Source of the DNA: MWBF01 sp964614645
GTDB lineage: Bacteria > Chloroflexota > Anaerolineae > CG2-30-64-16
Assembly: GCA_964614645.1 (NCBI GenBank)
Contig: CAZTMA010000020.1
Span: forward strand, 1 to 47,341
DNA: 47,341 nt
Reading direction: 5' to 3'
Both the position numbers and the translations under genes were made by a program. The notes beneath the pieces were generated by a model. The model worked only from the letters and a program-made list of their open reading frames with translations, was not told where the DNA came from and searched no databases. Below, in pieces: positions 17,055 through 25,500 of this stretch (position 1 is the first letter of the stretch; each line of letters starts with the position of its first letter).

Positions 17055-17180
17055 CCTGGCGGTTAAAACCGCGGCTACCACTGCCAAGTCGGCCTGCGCC
17101 GACTGTGCGTCAGCTACGCTGATATCCGGTCGCCTGCGAAGGCAGGCTTCGTGATGGTGGCCGCGATTTCAATCGCCAGG
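17055..17180. repeat. 126-bp fold-back element with internal hairpins
   Basis: About 27-nt outer arms (CCTGGCGGTTAAAACCGCGG at the left, and its imperfect complement ending at 17180) enclose internal hairpins. GCGGTTAAAACCGC lies at 17059-17072 and GCGATTTCAATCGC at 17163-17176. AGTCGGC-CTGC-GCCGACT lies at 17087-17104, and GCCTGC-GAAG-GCAGGC near 17136-17151. A related copy lies at 27625-27670. No transposase or coding potential is visible; it resembles a non-autonomous palindromic element. It fills most of the gap between the Gfo/Idh/MocA gene and the 1041-residue protein gene. Confidence 0.75.
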
Positions 17181-17198
17181 AGACCTCAATGGAGTGAG

Positions 17199-20100
17199 TT
17201 ACTTCGGCTCGACGACGTACAGCCAGTGACCGGCGAGGTCCTCGCCGTAGTCCACGACCAGCGCGCCATCCTCGACCTCGAACGGGACCTGCCGCTCGCC
17301 GTAACCGGCGCGGCCCTGGCCCTCCCGCCGGCGGCGCCGCGTGTTGCCCGCCTCGTATGCGCCCAGCCACACTTCCACAGCCCGGCCGTCCAGGTTGAGC
17401 GGGATGCGCACCTTGCCTTCGCTGCCACACCAGACGCGGTAGAGGGGTCGGTACGCGTCCGTCTCGAACTCCGGCAGGAGCGGATGCCACGCCACGCTGA
17501 CCGGCGCATCCGACCAGGTGAATTCGCGGCCGTTGACAGTGATGCCGGTGCTGCCGATGCCGGAGAAGCCGACCAGGTCGCCGGCCTTGTTCAGCCGCCA
17601 GACGAGCGCATGTCGCCCCTGGTAAGTCAACCTCTGCCCTGCCACGCCGAAGTCCACCAGGTCAATCGTGTCGTCGGGGACGGGGTTGACGCGCATGACC
17701 TGCTCGTCCACCTTCTCGTCCCGGAAGAAGCCGCCCGGCCAGCTTTCCTCGTGCGTCCGGTAGTGCGGACAGAGGCCCAGCGCGCCATTCGGGAACGCGC
17801 ACGCCAGGTAGTCGGTCGTGCGGGAGATGACGGACGGGTTGTCTGCGCCGGCATACGCACCGAGCGCGTGCAGGATCTCGAACCAGGTGCGCACTTCCGC
17901 GCCGGTGGACGCAGCCTGGTCATCGCGCGGGCGGAAGCCCAGGTAGACTGCCTGCCCGCCGCCCTCGTACTGGCGCCGCGTGCCGATGATGAGCGGCCGC
18001 GCCGCGCCGCCCGTGCGCAGTGTGGCAACCGGCTCCGTGCCGGCCAAGGGGGTGACAGGAAAGATGCGATCCACCGGGAAGTCAGTCAGGATCGGCATGG
18101 CCGCCACGTCGCCCAGGCTGCCCGCGAACTGCACCGTCCGGCCCGGGACCGGCAGGCCCAGCGGGTCTGCGGCCGGCAGGTCGGTCCTGCCCTGCTCCGC
18201 GGCCAGCGCCAGGCCGATCGGGTCCACCGCCGGCTCGAAGCGCACGCCGCACAGGTCAGCCACGCGCTGCCGCGCGGCGGCATCGCCCGCCGCGTCGAGC
18301 AGCGGCGGCACGCTCGTCCAAACGACGCGGCCGCCCCGCTGCACGAACCCGGCCAGCAGGTCGATCAGCGCGGGGCTGGGGAACGGCTCGTAGAGCAGCG
18401 CCACCGTGCCGTAGCGCCAGCCCTTGACATCCAACGCGCCGTCCGCCGCGACCCGGCCGTACTGCACCAGCTTCTGTGCGGAGATGAGGTTGGCATAGCC
18501 GTACTGCACCATCCAGCTCCCGAAGCGCTCGTCCACGGCCACCAGCGCGTCCGGATACACGAACAACACCTCGACCTGCCGCGGCGCGTAATCCTCGACT
18601 GAGCGGAATGCGGGATGGCCAAGCGCGCCGAAGACCTGGCTGACCGCGAACATGCGCTCCGACACCGGGCCGGGCATCCCCCACATGCCCGCGCTGGCGA
18701 GCGGCCGCCGGTTCAGGCTGGCGAGGGAGCAGGCCAGCACGCGGCCGTAGTAGTTGCGGTCCGCATAGCCGCCCTCGGGCGTGTCATCGTTGCCGCCCGT
18801 CAGGTACTCGTTCCACGCAAACTGGTCCGCGCACGCGGCCGCGGCCTGGTGCACCGTGTTCGACCAGACGAAGTCGGGCGTGTACTCGTACTTGCGCCGG
18901 TGCTCCTCGTAAGTCCAGCTCCGGTGCACGCCGCCGATCGACCACGCGTCGCAGGTCGGCGACTCGGCCCACGTCGAATGGTAGTAGATGTCCAGCGAGC
19001 AGCCGTTGAGCTGCTCCATCTTGTTGCGCGCATCGACCATCAACTGCACGACGCTGTGTTCGAGGAACTGGTAGTAGTTGCGGCGGAAGAGCATCGTGCG
19101 GGCGATGTCGGCTTCGCTTGAGCCGAACACATGCTGGGAGGGCAGCTTGGGGTCGTGGTTGTTGAGGAAGTCGTGCTGGTGCGCTGCGAAGTAGAGCATG
19201 TACGGCGCGAAGTCGGCGTACTCTGCGCCGAACCGCGCGGCGAACGCACGCTCGAACCCCTCGGAGACATAGCGCACCATGAACTGGCCCGCGTCCATGT
19301 GGTCGTGATACGACCAATCCTGCTGGATATGCGTCTCGTCCGCATAGATGCCGGTCAGCCGGATGCCGCGGTCGTGGTACTGCTGCACGAGGTCATCGAG
19401 GAACTGCGCCGCGCTGGGGCTGAAGTAGTCCATCTCGATGGTTTGATACTGCAGGACGACCAGCACGCGGTCCAGCGGCTGCGCGCCGCCCGCCGCGTCG
19501 CCTGCCGCGGCCTCCCGGACCGTGCCCGCGGAGGACCGGCTGGGTCCCGCGGATGCGGTCGTCACCGGCCCGCCGGTCCCCGAGATGCGCACGCGCACCG
19601 CGCTGTAATGGGAGGTGTTGTGGATGACCGCGCCCGGCATCTCCTCGACGGCCGGCGGAGTCTCCGACATGTTCGGCGGTGGCATCTCCTCGACGGCCGG
19701 CGCAGGCAGCTCCACGATGCCCTGTGGGTCCACCGCAAAGAAAGGCGTGCCGGGGATGCGCTCCTCGTGGAACGCAAACGCGCGGATTCCCATGAGAGTG
19801 ACGGGGAGCGGCCCCTTGTTGTTGCACCACTCGGTCTGCTGCCACAACATCACGGTATAGTCGCCGGTCTGCGGGTCGCGCAGCCCCTCGCGATAGTGCA
19901 GCCAGCGGGCGCTCTCGCCGGTCTTGGCATGGTAGCCGGCGCCCAGTTCCAGCGGCGACAGCACGCTCGGCTCCAGCCCGATGCCGTACTGCGCAGCGAC
20001 GTCGTGGACCTTCTTGAGCGCGTCCTGGAACGCGTCGGTGTCCGGGTAGAGGCTGCGCTCGCTGCCGCCAAAGAAGTAGTCGTAAGCCAGCCGGAGCGTC

Positions 20101-20324
20101 GATGCGCCGCGCGCGGCTGCCTCGCGGCAGTAATCGCGCAGGCTGACCTTATCGTCCGCCCATGGGTACATCTTCTCCACTGCCTCGTCGGGGTGGTTGG
20201 CCAGGTTGACGAACTGCTCGTCGGAGATCAGGATGATGTGGATGGATGGATCCTCGCTCTTCCAGGGCCAATCCATGTTCGCGAGCCGGACGAGCTGAGA
20301 TGATTCCTGGTTGGGTGCTGCCAT
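17199..20324 (-). CDS. large putative glycoside hydrolase (TIM barrel + GATase-like + C-terminal beta domain), family unassigned
   Basis: The 1041-residue cytosolic protein has no signal peptide. Residues about 1-560 look like a GH-A-type TIM barrel with many aromatic and acidic strand ends (RLAYDYFFGG, IEMDYFSP, GIYADETHI, NEYLTGG). Around 575-690, VEVLFVYPDALVAVDERFG and GGRVVWTSVPPLLDA resemble the flavodoxin/GATase-like trimerisation domain of GH42 enzymes, and the C-terminal 300 residues look like beta-sandwich. A low-complexity loop rich in Pro, Ala and Ser (about 210-285) with a duplicated PAVEEMP interrupts the barrel. Catalytic acids cannot be assigned with confidence (Glu in YADETH is a candidate). 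A strong AAGGAG site precedes the ATG. Upstream is a complex palindrome, so it may be transcribed separately or be attenuated. Confidence 0.6.
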   Translation of the reverse strand: MAAPNQESSQLVRLANMDWPWKSEDPSIHIILISDEQFVNLANHPDEAVEKMYPWADDKVSLRDYCREAAARGASTLRLAYDYFFGGSERSLYPDTDAFQDALKKVHDVAAQYGIGLEPSVLSPLELGAGYHAKTGESARWLHYREGLRDPQTGDYTVMLWQQTEWCNNKGPLPVTLMGIRAFAFHEERIPGTPFFAVDPQGIVELPAPAVEEMPPPNMSETPPAVEEMPGAVIHNTSHYSAVRVRISGTGGPVTTASAGPSRSSAGTVREAAAGDAAGGAQPLDRVLVVLQYQTIEMDYFSPSAAQFLDDLVQQYHDRGIRLTGIYADETHIQQDWSYHDHMDAGQFMVRYVSEGFERAFAARFGAEYADFAPYMLYFAAHQHDFLNNHDPKLPSQHVFGSSEADIARTMLFRRNYYQFLEHSVVQLMVDARNKMEQLNGCSLDIYYHSTWAESPTCDAWSIGGVHRSWTYEEHRRKYEYTPDFVWSNTVHQAAAACADQFAWNEYLTGGNDDTPEGGYADRNYYGRVLACSLASLNRRPLASAGMWGMPGPVSERMFAVSQVFGALGHPAFRSVEDYAPRQVEVLFVYPDALVAVDERFGSWMVQYGYANLISAQKLVQYGRVAADGALDVKGWRYGTVALLYEPFPSPALIDLLAGFVQRGGRVVWTSVPPLLDAAGDAAARQRVADLCGVRFEPAVDPIGLALAAEQGRTDLPAADPLGLPVPGRTVQFAGSLGDVAAMPILTDFPVDRIFPVTPLAGTEPVATLRTGGAARPLIIGTRRQYEGGGQAVYLGFRPRDDQAASTGAEVRTWFEILHALGAYAGADNPSVISRTTDYLACAFPNGALGLCPHYRTHEESWPGGFFRDEKVDEQVMRVNPVPDDTIDLVDFGVAGQRLTYQGRHALVWRLNKAGDLVGFSGIGSTGITVNGREFTWSDAPVSVAWHPLLPEFETDAYRPLYRVWCGSEGKVRIPLNLDGRAVEVWLGAYEAGNTRRRRREGQGRAGYGERQVPFEVEDGALVVDYGEDLAGHWLYVVEPK
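19636..19702. repeat. 22-bp direct repeat inside a coding region
   Basis: Identical 22-nt units at 19636-19657 and 19681-19702, 45 nt apart (15 codons), encode the duplicated PAVEEMP segments of the 1041-residue protein. The phase keeps the frame, so the low-complexity loop seems to have grown by in-frame duplication. Confidence 0.75.
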
Positions 20325-20344
20325 GTTGTCTCCTTTGTTGTGGA

Positions 20345-20477
20345 CCTCACCCCCCGGCCCCCTCTCCTGAGCAACCGAAAAGCTGTTGCTCAGGAGAGGG
20401 GGAGATGCCGGATGGCCTTCGTCTCCCCCTCTCCTGAACGGTCTTTTTCGTTCAGGAGAGGGGGCCGGGGGGTGAGG
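20345..20477. repeat. 133-bp complex palindrome (23-bp outer arms, two inner hairpins)
   Basis: Outer arms 20345-20367 and 20455-20477 are perfect complements of 23 nt. Between them lie two stem-loops of about 15-16 bp: CTCCTGAGCAAC with GTTGCTCAGGAG, and CTCCTGAACG with CGTTCAGGAG. The structure could form a cruciform or three-way junction. It occupies almost the whole 157-nt gap between the 1041-residue protein gene and the next TIM-barrel gene upstream. Confidence 0.8.
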
Positions 20478-20481
20478 CCCG

Positions 20482-21702
20482 TTACTTCCAGTTCTCTGCG
20501 CCCACGACCGACTTCGCCCAGGCCAGCACCTCGGCGCGGCGCGGGCCGTCGATGTCGCGGAAGACGTCGTAGATGGGCTTCGGGCTGCCCGGCTTGCTGG
20601 GCAGGTCGCTCGTCGGGTCGCGGCGCCAGATGCCCAGGTTCAGGCCGAACTCGTCGCGGTTGTCCACGTGCGCGTGGAGGATGAACGACTCGATGCCCGG
20701 GGTCTGCTCGACTTTCCAGTACGCATACGCGTAGGCCGCGGCCTGCAAGCACTCCCCCGCCTCCGTGCCATCCGAGTTGAAGCCCTGCTCCGACAGGATG
20801 ATATGGCGCATCCTGCCCTCGTAGAGCAGGTGCGGCTGGGCGAAGTATTGCGTCAGGATGTGCAGGTTCTTGAAGGTGATGCGCGGGGTGTCGAACGAGT
20901 CCACTGCGGTCTTGTCATGCCAGAAATCCGGGTGATTCAGGTTCTCCGGGTAGGGATGATACGCGACCGACCAGTCGAAGTTGCAGTCGGACGTACACGC
21001 GGTGTTGAGCAGCTCGACCACGTCGCGACCCCGGTACGTGCGCAGCGGGTTGTTCAGGTGCGAGATGGTCCAGAGGTGGTCGAGCGAGACATAGACCCGC
21101 GCCTGCGCATACTTGGAACGCGCCGCGCCGAACGCGGTCCGCAGCGCGATGGCATACTCGCCCACGTACTGCTCGACGGGCATCTCGCCCGCGTTGGCCC
21201 AGACCCACGCGCTGTTGACCTCGTTGGCGATGATGTAACCGCATGCGCGGCCGTACTGCTGGTCGGGCCGGGTGTAGCGTTCCGCGACGAACTCGACGAA
21301 CGCGCGGTAGTGGGCCAGGCCGTCCTCCGTGACGACATTGAACGCGCTGATAAGGCCCTCCGGGTCGTACGCCGGGTGCAGCAGCGCGGCGCGCAGCTCG
21401 GGGAAGACCTCGACCCCGTCCCACTTCGGGCTGTTGAGCAGGATCAGCGTCACGACGATGCCGTGGTCCGACAGCTCCTTGATCCGGCGGTCATAGCGCG
21501 CCATATATTCCGCGTCGAAGTAGAACTCGCGGCCGCCGGAGACGTAGGTGATCGTGCGGTCGGACGCGGCCGGACGCATGATGGTGCCCTGGTTGAGGTT
21601 GAGCGCCGCGTGGCCCACGCCGAGCTTGAGCGCGTCGTCCACCATATGGACCTGCAACCCCTTCAGGGTCGGGTTGGTCGGATAGGGATAGTCCCAGGTC
21701 AT
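20482..21702 (-). CDS. TIM-barrel glycoside hydrolase-like protein (clan GH-A type, DUF5722-like)
   Basis: The 406-residue protein shows the clan GH-A arrangement. IIANEVNS has Asn160-Glu161 as candidate acid/base at the end of strand 4, and HIILSEQGFNS has Glu305 as candidate nucleophile on strand 7. The overall pattern resembles DUF5722-type proteins found in polysaccharide loci. There is no signal peptide, so a cytosolic role on oligosaccharides is likely. I chose the ATG at 21702 because of an AAGAGG site about 7 nt upstream. Its linkage and sugar specificity are not predictable. It is separated from both neighbours by gaps containing palindromes. Confidence 0.68.
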   Translation of the reverse strand: MTWDYPYPTNPTLKGLQVHMVDDALKLGVGHAALNLNQGTIMRPAASDRTITYVSGGREFYFDAEYMARYDRRIKELSDHGIVVTLILLNSPKWDGVEVFPELRAALLHPAYDPEGLISAFNVVTEDGLAHYRAFVEFVAERYTRPDQQYGRACGYIIANEVNSAWVWANAGEMPVEQYVGEYAIALRTAFGAARSKYAQARVYVSLDHLWTISHLNNPLRTYRGRDVVELLNTACTSDCNFDWSVAYHPYPENLNHPDFWHDKTAVDSFDTPRITFKNLHILTQYFAQPHLLYEGRMRHIILSEQGFNSDGTEAGECLQAAAYAYAYWKVEQTPGIESFILHAHVDNRDEFGLNLGIWRRDPTSDLPSKPGSPKPIYDVFRDIDGPRRAEVLAWAKSVVGAENWK

Positions 21703-21747
21703 GTGATACCTCTTGAGTCTGTTTCTGTGGCGGCGCAACGGATAGAG

Positions 21748-21764
21748 GCGAACCTGCGGTTCGC
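21748..21764. repeat. short perfect hairpin in intergenic gap
   Basis: GCGAACC-TGC-GGTTCGC is a perfect 7-bp stem with a 3-nt loop, in the 111-nt gap between the GH95-like and DUF5722-like genes. It resembles the core of the repeat at 7434. It could be a weak terminator or a degraded repeat. Confidence 0.5.
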
Positions 21765-21813
21765 ACCGGATAAACGGATGGAGGCAGTCCGCCCATAGCC
21801 ATATCCGTTCCTA

Positions 21814-24270
21814 TCAGTTGCCGCGCAATTCGATCGTCTCGCCCGCGAGCGTGTCTATCTCCAGCAGCGGCCCCGCAATGCGGCTGCGGGTGCCGTCCCC
21901 GCGGGTGACTTCCGCGCCCGCGGCGCACGGGATGACCATCTTCAGCGGCGCGCCGGCCTCGCTTGTGATGCGGACCCACTGCACCTGCCCGTCTGCGCAC
22001 GCCGCGCTGACCAGGAAGGCGCCCACCGCGCGCAGCGTGTGGAACTCCGCCCGCTCGTCCAGCGGCCAGTTGGGGAACAGGCGCAGCGTGCCGTCGTAGC
22101 TCTGCAGCAAGCACTCATTGATGACGAACGGCACCGCAAAGTTCTCGAACCAGATGCCCATGTTCACCATGAAGTCGAACGGCGTGGTGTCCGAGTAGCG
22201 GCCCAGCGCCTGCATCGCCAGATCCGAGTGGGTGCCGTTGGGCAGCAGGCAGTAGCGCAGTTGGCGGCGGAAGCGGTCGAGGTCCAGCAGGCCGAGCCGC
22301 GCGCCCTGCACATTGAGGAACACCAGGTCGTTACCGCCTTCATTACTCTGGTTGCGGTAGGTCGTCGCGGCCAGCTCATACTGCTCGCGCGGGGAGCCGA
22401 GGCCCACTTCCTCGCCCGGGAAGATAGGCATGGTGCTCGTCGCACAGTTGTAGACGATCTCCGGGTGCTCGCCCGGCACGGACACCCACACCGTCCCGCG
22501 CTGCGATTCGGCGGTGGGATACTCGGGGAAGTGCCCCAGGATGTTGCGCACCTGCGCGACCGTCTCCGCCTCCGCGTCCGCCCGGCCGAGGATATCGCAT
22601 GCCTGGAGATACGCGTTGAAGACAAAGCGGATCAGCGTCAGGTCCGCGATGCAGTCGTGGTTGAACCGGAAGCCGGGCATGAGGCCGTATAGCTCCGGCG
22701 GGACGGTCGGGAAGACGTGGTAGCGGTCGTCGCCCCAGCCCTCGCCATGCACGTCGGGCCGAGTCATGTAATCCACCAGGAACAGCACGCTCTCCTTGAC
22801 CGGCTCGAACACCCGCTCCGCCAGGAACGCGCGATCCTGCGTGTAGAGATAGTGCCACCAGAGGCTCTGCACGCTCCACGGCGTCTCGCAGACCTCCCAG
22901 CCCCAGCCCGGCACGGGATAGGGAAACATGTTCATCTCGACCGGGTAGGCCGAGTGCGGGTAGTATGCGCCGCGCAGCCCGTAGTAGTCGCGCGCCCACT
23001 GGCGGCTGATGGGCCGGAGGAAGTCCACCAAGTCCACGTAGGGCAAGTGCTTGTCCACGTGGTTCGAGGAAAAGGTGACCCAGAACGGCTGCTGCGTGTT
23101 GTAGTTCATGTGATAGTCGCCGTGCCACGCGGTGCCGATGTTCTTGTAGCTCCAGTTGGCGAACAGGCCGGGGCAGGTGACGCCCTCGCGGACCGCACAG
23201 TTGAGGAAGTAGAGGTTGCGATACCACGCGCGTTCGAGCTCGGGGTCGCTCAGCTTCACGCCGGAGCGCCGCCAGTACGCCTCCCACGACGCGTCCGCGG
23301 CCTCCCGCGCCGCGTCGTACCCCGCCATATCCGCGGCGGGCAGGTCCACGGGGCCGGTCACGTCGGACGCCAGGCCGTGGTCAAGCTGGACGCACGCGAC
23401 GACGGGTGCTTCTGCCTCCACCATCGCCCGTTCCAGCGCATCCATCGGCTGGGGCACCGCGGAGACGGTGTTCTCGCGCACCCGGTGTTCGAGCGGCTGG
23501 TTGACAGAGAGGCTCAGGCAGAACGCGCGGTCCTTCGGGTGGCCGGTCGCGGGGTCGTACTCCTCCGGCACCTGGAACGGCAGCACCTGGCGGAATGCGA
23601 GGCTGCCGTCGCCCAATCCTTCGACCGGCGCCGGGTGCGGAATGCCGGCTTCCGAGCCATCGGAGAGAAAGCGACTGCTGAACGTATCGGGATCGGGAAC
23701 CAGCCGCACGCGGTTAAAGGGGTTCCCCATCGGCTCGCCGTTATCGTCCATCAGCCGAATCCAGAGCCGGTCTGTCTGCATATCAGTAAAAATCTGGAGC
23801 GCACAGGGCATCCCGTCTGCCAGCAGGCTCACCTCACAGAGGCCCGTCTCAATGAACAGAGAGTGACCGAGCACCTGGACATGACGGCGGTCAAACCCGA
23901 TCACGAACGTGCCGCAGGGGAAGGGCCGCGGATAGGGCTTGCGGTAGTTCGCCTGCATCTTGAGGTAGTAGTCGTTGAACCACTCGTCCATCTCGAGCCG
24001 CGACAGGTCAGGAGGGATGGCCTTCACCTTTTCCATGACTTCCTGGAAGGTGCCGACCTCATCCTTGTAGTCCTCAGCCACGCGGATGTCCCACACGCTA
24101 TTGTGGCCGAAGTGAATCGCGATCGCGTCGGGCCGTGTGGTCACGACCACGCCCAGGCCGCCGTTGCCGAGCAGCGCGCCTTCGAAGAAGTTGCGCGTTG
24201 GCCGGTCCAGGGTAACAGGGTGCTCCGCCGCGCGGGCCAAGGGGTCAAAGCTCGTCGTTGTCGTCATCAT
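21814..24270 (-). CDS. GH95-like glycoside hydrolase (alpha-L-fucosidase/galactosidase type)
   Basis: The 818-residue protein has the GH95 layout: an N-terminal beta-sandwich (FFEGALLGNGGLGVVV), a helical (alpha/alpha)6 barrel from about 340 with WHGDYHMNYNTQQPFW, and a C-terminal beta domain starting near the GTLRLFPNWP segment. Asn389 and Asn391 in MNYNTQ match the paired Asn that activate water in inverting GH95 fucosidases, and Glu in the VPGEHPE segment is a candidate acid. No signal peptide is present. GH95 enzymes remove alpha-1,2-L-fucose or L-galactose, but this is a divergent member, so specificity is uncertain. The gene upstream ends 3 nt before it; translation is coupled. Either of two adjacent ATGs (24270, 24267) may be used. 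Confidence 0.78.
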   Translation of the reverse strand: MMTTTTSFDPLARAAEHPVTLDRPTRNFFEGALLGNGGLGVVVTTRPDAIAIHFGHNSVWDIRVAEDYKDEVGTFQEVMEKVKAIPPDLSRLEMDEWFNDYYLKMQANYRKPYPRPFPCGTFVIGFDRRHVQVLGHSLFIETGLCEVSLLADGMPCALQIFTDMQTDRLWIRLMDDNGEPMGNPFNRVRLVPDPDTFSSRFLSDGSEAGIPHPAPVEGLGDGSLAFRQVLPFQVPEEYDPATGHPKDRAFCLSLSVNQPLEHRVRENTVSAVPQPMDALERAMVEAEAPVVACVQLDHGLASDVTGPVDLPAADMAGYDAAREAADASWEAYWRRSGVKLSDPELERAWYRNLYFLNCAVREGVTCPGLFANWSYKNIGTAWHGDYHMNYNTQQPFWVTFSSNHVDKHLPYVDLVDFLRPISRQWARDYYGLRGAYYPHSAYPVEMNMFPYPVPGWGWEVCETPWSVQSLWWHYLYTQDRAFLAERVFEPVKESVLFLVDYMTRPDVHGEGWGDDRYHVFPTVPPELYGLMPGFRFNHDCIADLTLIRFVFNAYLQACDILGRADAEAETVAQVRNILGHFPEYPTAESQRGTVWVSVPGEHPEIVYNCATSTMPIFPGEEVGLGSPREQYELAATTYRNQSNEGGNDLVFLNVQGARLGLLDLDRFRRQLRYCLLPNGTHSDLAMQALGRYSDTTPFDFMVNMGIWFENFAVPFVINECLLQSYDGTLRLFPNWPLDERAEFHTLRAVGAFLVSAACADGQVQWVRITSEAGAPLKMVIPCAAGAEVTRGDGTRSRIAGPLLEIDTLAGETIELRGN

Positions 24271-24273
24271 ACC

Positions 24274-25500
24274 TCACGGGATTTCGGTGATGTCTGTCGT
24301 TGCAGTCTCTTCGTAAGGGAGGAAGTGCGCGGCCAGGCTCCAGCCCCAGAAGGGATCCAGCCCGCAGCCGCCGCCGGTCTCCGCATCGTAATACTCGCAG
24401 TTGCCGGCGCGGCGCACCAGGTTCATCGTATGGTGCGCGAGCACCGAGGCCAGCTCGCGATAGCCGTACCAGCGCAGGCCGTGGTAAAGCATGTAGTTGG
24501 TGGGAATCCAGGTCTTGGCGCGCCAGTCGCAGCCCAGGTCTGCAGGGTGAAAGTCATGGCTGTACCAGCGCTCATCCCGAGCCATCGCGGGGACCGGATA
24601 GGCCGACCAGAATTCGGCCGCGTTGAGCAGGTGGTCATAGACGAGCCGCCGCGCCTGCTCGGGCGTCGCGACGCGCGCCCACAGCGGCGCGAACCCGGCC
24701 ACCGTCTTGACGCGGATGCGGCCGTCCGCCCCCTGGCGGTTGTTCATGGCCGATGCCCAACCCGCGTGGCGGCTGAACGGCTGCTCGCCGGCCCGCGCGT
24801 TGCCATCGTAGAAGAAGCCGTCCTGCTCATCCCACATGACCGTGCGGATGCGCCCGGCCAGCGCGTCCGCATGGCCGCGATACACCTCTGCCAGGCTCGT
24901 CCGGCCGTGCAGCTCCGCCAGCCGCGCAAACGCGCGACACTCACGCACGAGGTAGCAGTTGAGGTCCACGCCCTCGCAGAAGCGGTCCAGCCAAAAGCCC
25001 GCGCGCTCGTGCTGGTTGTCCATGCCGGTGTGGGGGCTGCTCATCCACTCGCTCAGCCCGTTGCCGTTGCCGTCCATGTCCTCCAGCCAATAATCCAGGT
25101 AGCGCCGGAGCCGGCCGAAATAGTGGTCGTTCAGGATCCAGTCAGCCTCGCCGTAGTTATTGATGACCATGAGGGCCATCTGCGAGAGGAACGGCTTGAC
25201 GTGCTCCGGGTCGTGGTACTCGTTCGAGGGGACGGAGCGGGAGATCAGGCCCGACTCGCGCTGGTGGTCGAGGAAGATGGTGACGCCGTTGCGGATGTAA
25301 TCGGCGGGCCAGCCCATGTACACCTGCACGATGCTCTCAAAGTACTGATCCCAGTCGTACAGCGTCCGGTACGCATAGCCCGTGAAGTAGGGGCGGCCCG
25401 TGTCCGCGTCGGTGAAGATGCCGCGCTGCATCAGGTCCTGTTCGGCCCGAAGTTCGCGGCGCAGTTCGGCCAGTTGGGGGTCGTCGGACAAACGATTCAT
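24274..25500 (-). CDS. GH63-like hydrolase (mannosylglycerate hydrolase/trehalase fold)
   Basis: The 408-residue protein is an (alpha/alpha)6-barrel of the GH63/GH37 type. YDWDQYFESIV at 48-58 is a substrate-binding segment. Asp161 in the GMDN motif is the predicted acid, and Glu369 in NCEYYDAETG is the predicted base, as in bacterial GH63 enzymes. The length is close to bacterial mannosylglycerate/glucosylglycerate hydrolases (about 420) rather than the larger eukaryotic glucosidase I. It is probably inverting and acts on an alpha-linked disaccharide or oligosaccharide. Its ATG overlaps the stop codon of the upstream gene in an ATGA junction, and it precedes the GH95-like gene by 3 nt, so the three genes form a tight operon. 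Confidence 0.78.
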   Translation of the reverse strand: MNRLSDDPQLAELRRELRAEQDLMQRGIFTDADTGRPYFTGYAYRTLYDWDQYFESIVQVYMGWPADYIRNGVTIFLDHQRESGLISRSVPSNEYHDPEHVKPFLSQMALMVINNYGEADWILNDHYFGRLRRYLDYWLEDMDGNGNGLSEWMSSPHTGMDNQHERAGFWLDRFCEGVDLNCYLVRECRAFARLAELHGRTSLAEVYRGHADALAGRIRTVMWDEQDGFFYDGNARAGEQPFSRHAGWASAMNNRQGADGRIRVKTVAGFAPLWARVATPEQARRLVYDHLLNAAEFWSAYPVPAMARDERWYSHDFHPADLGCDWRAKTWIPTNYMLYHGLRWYGYRELASVLAHHTMNLVRRAGNCEYYDAETGGGCGLDPFWGWSLAAHFLPYEETATTDITEIP

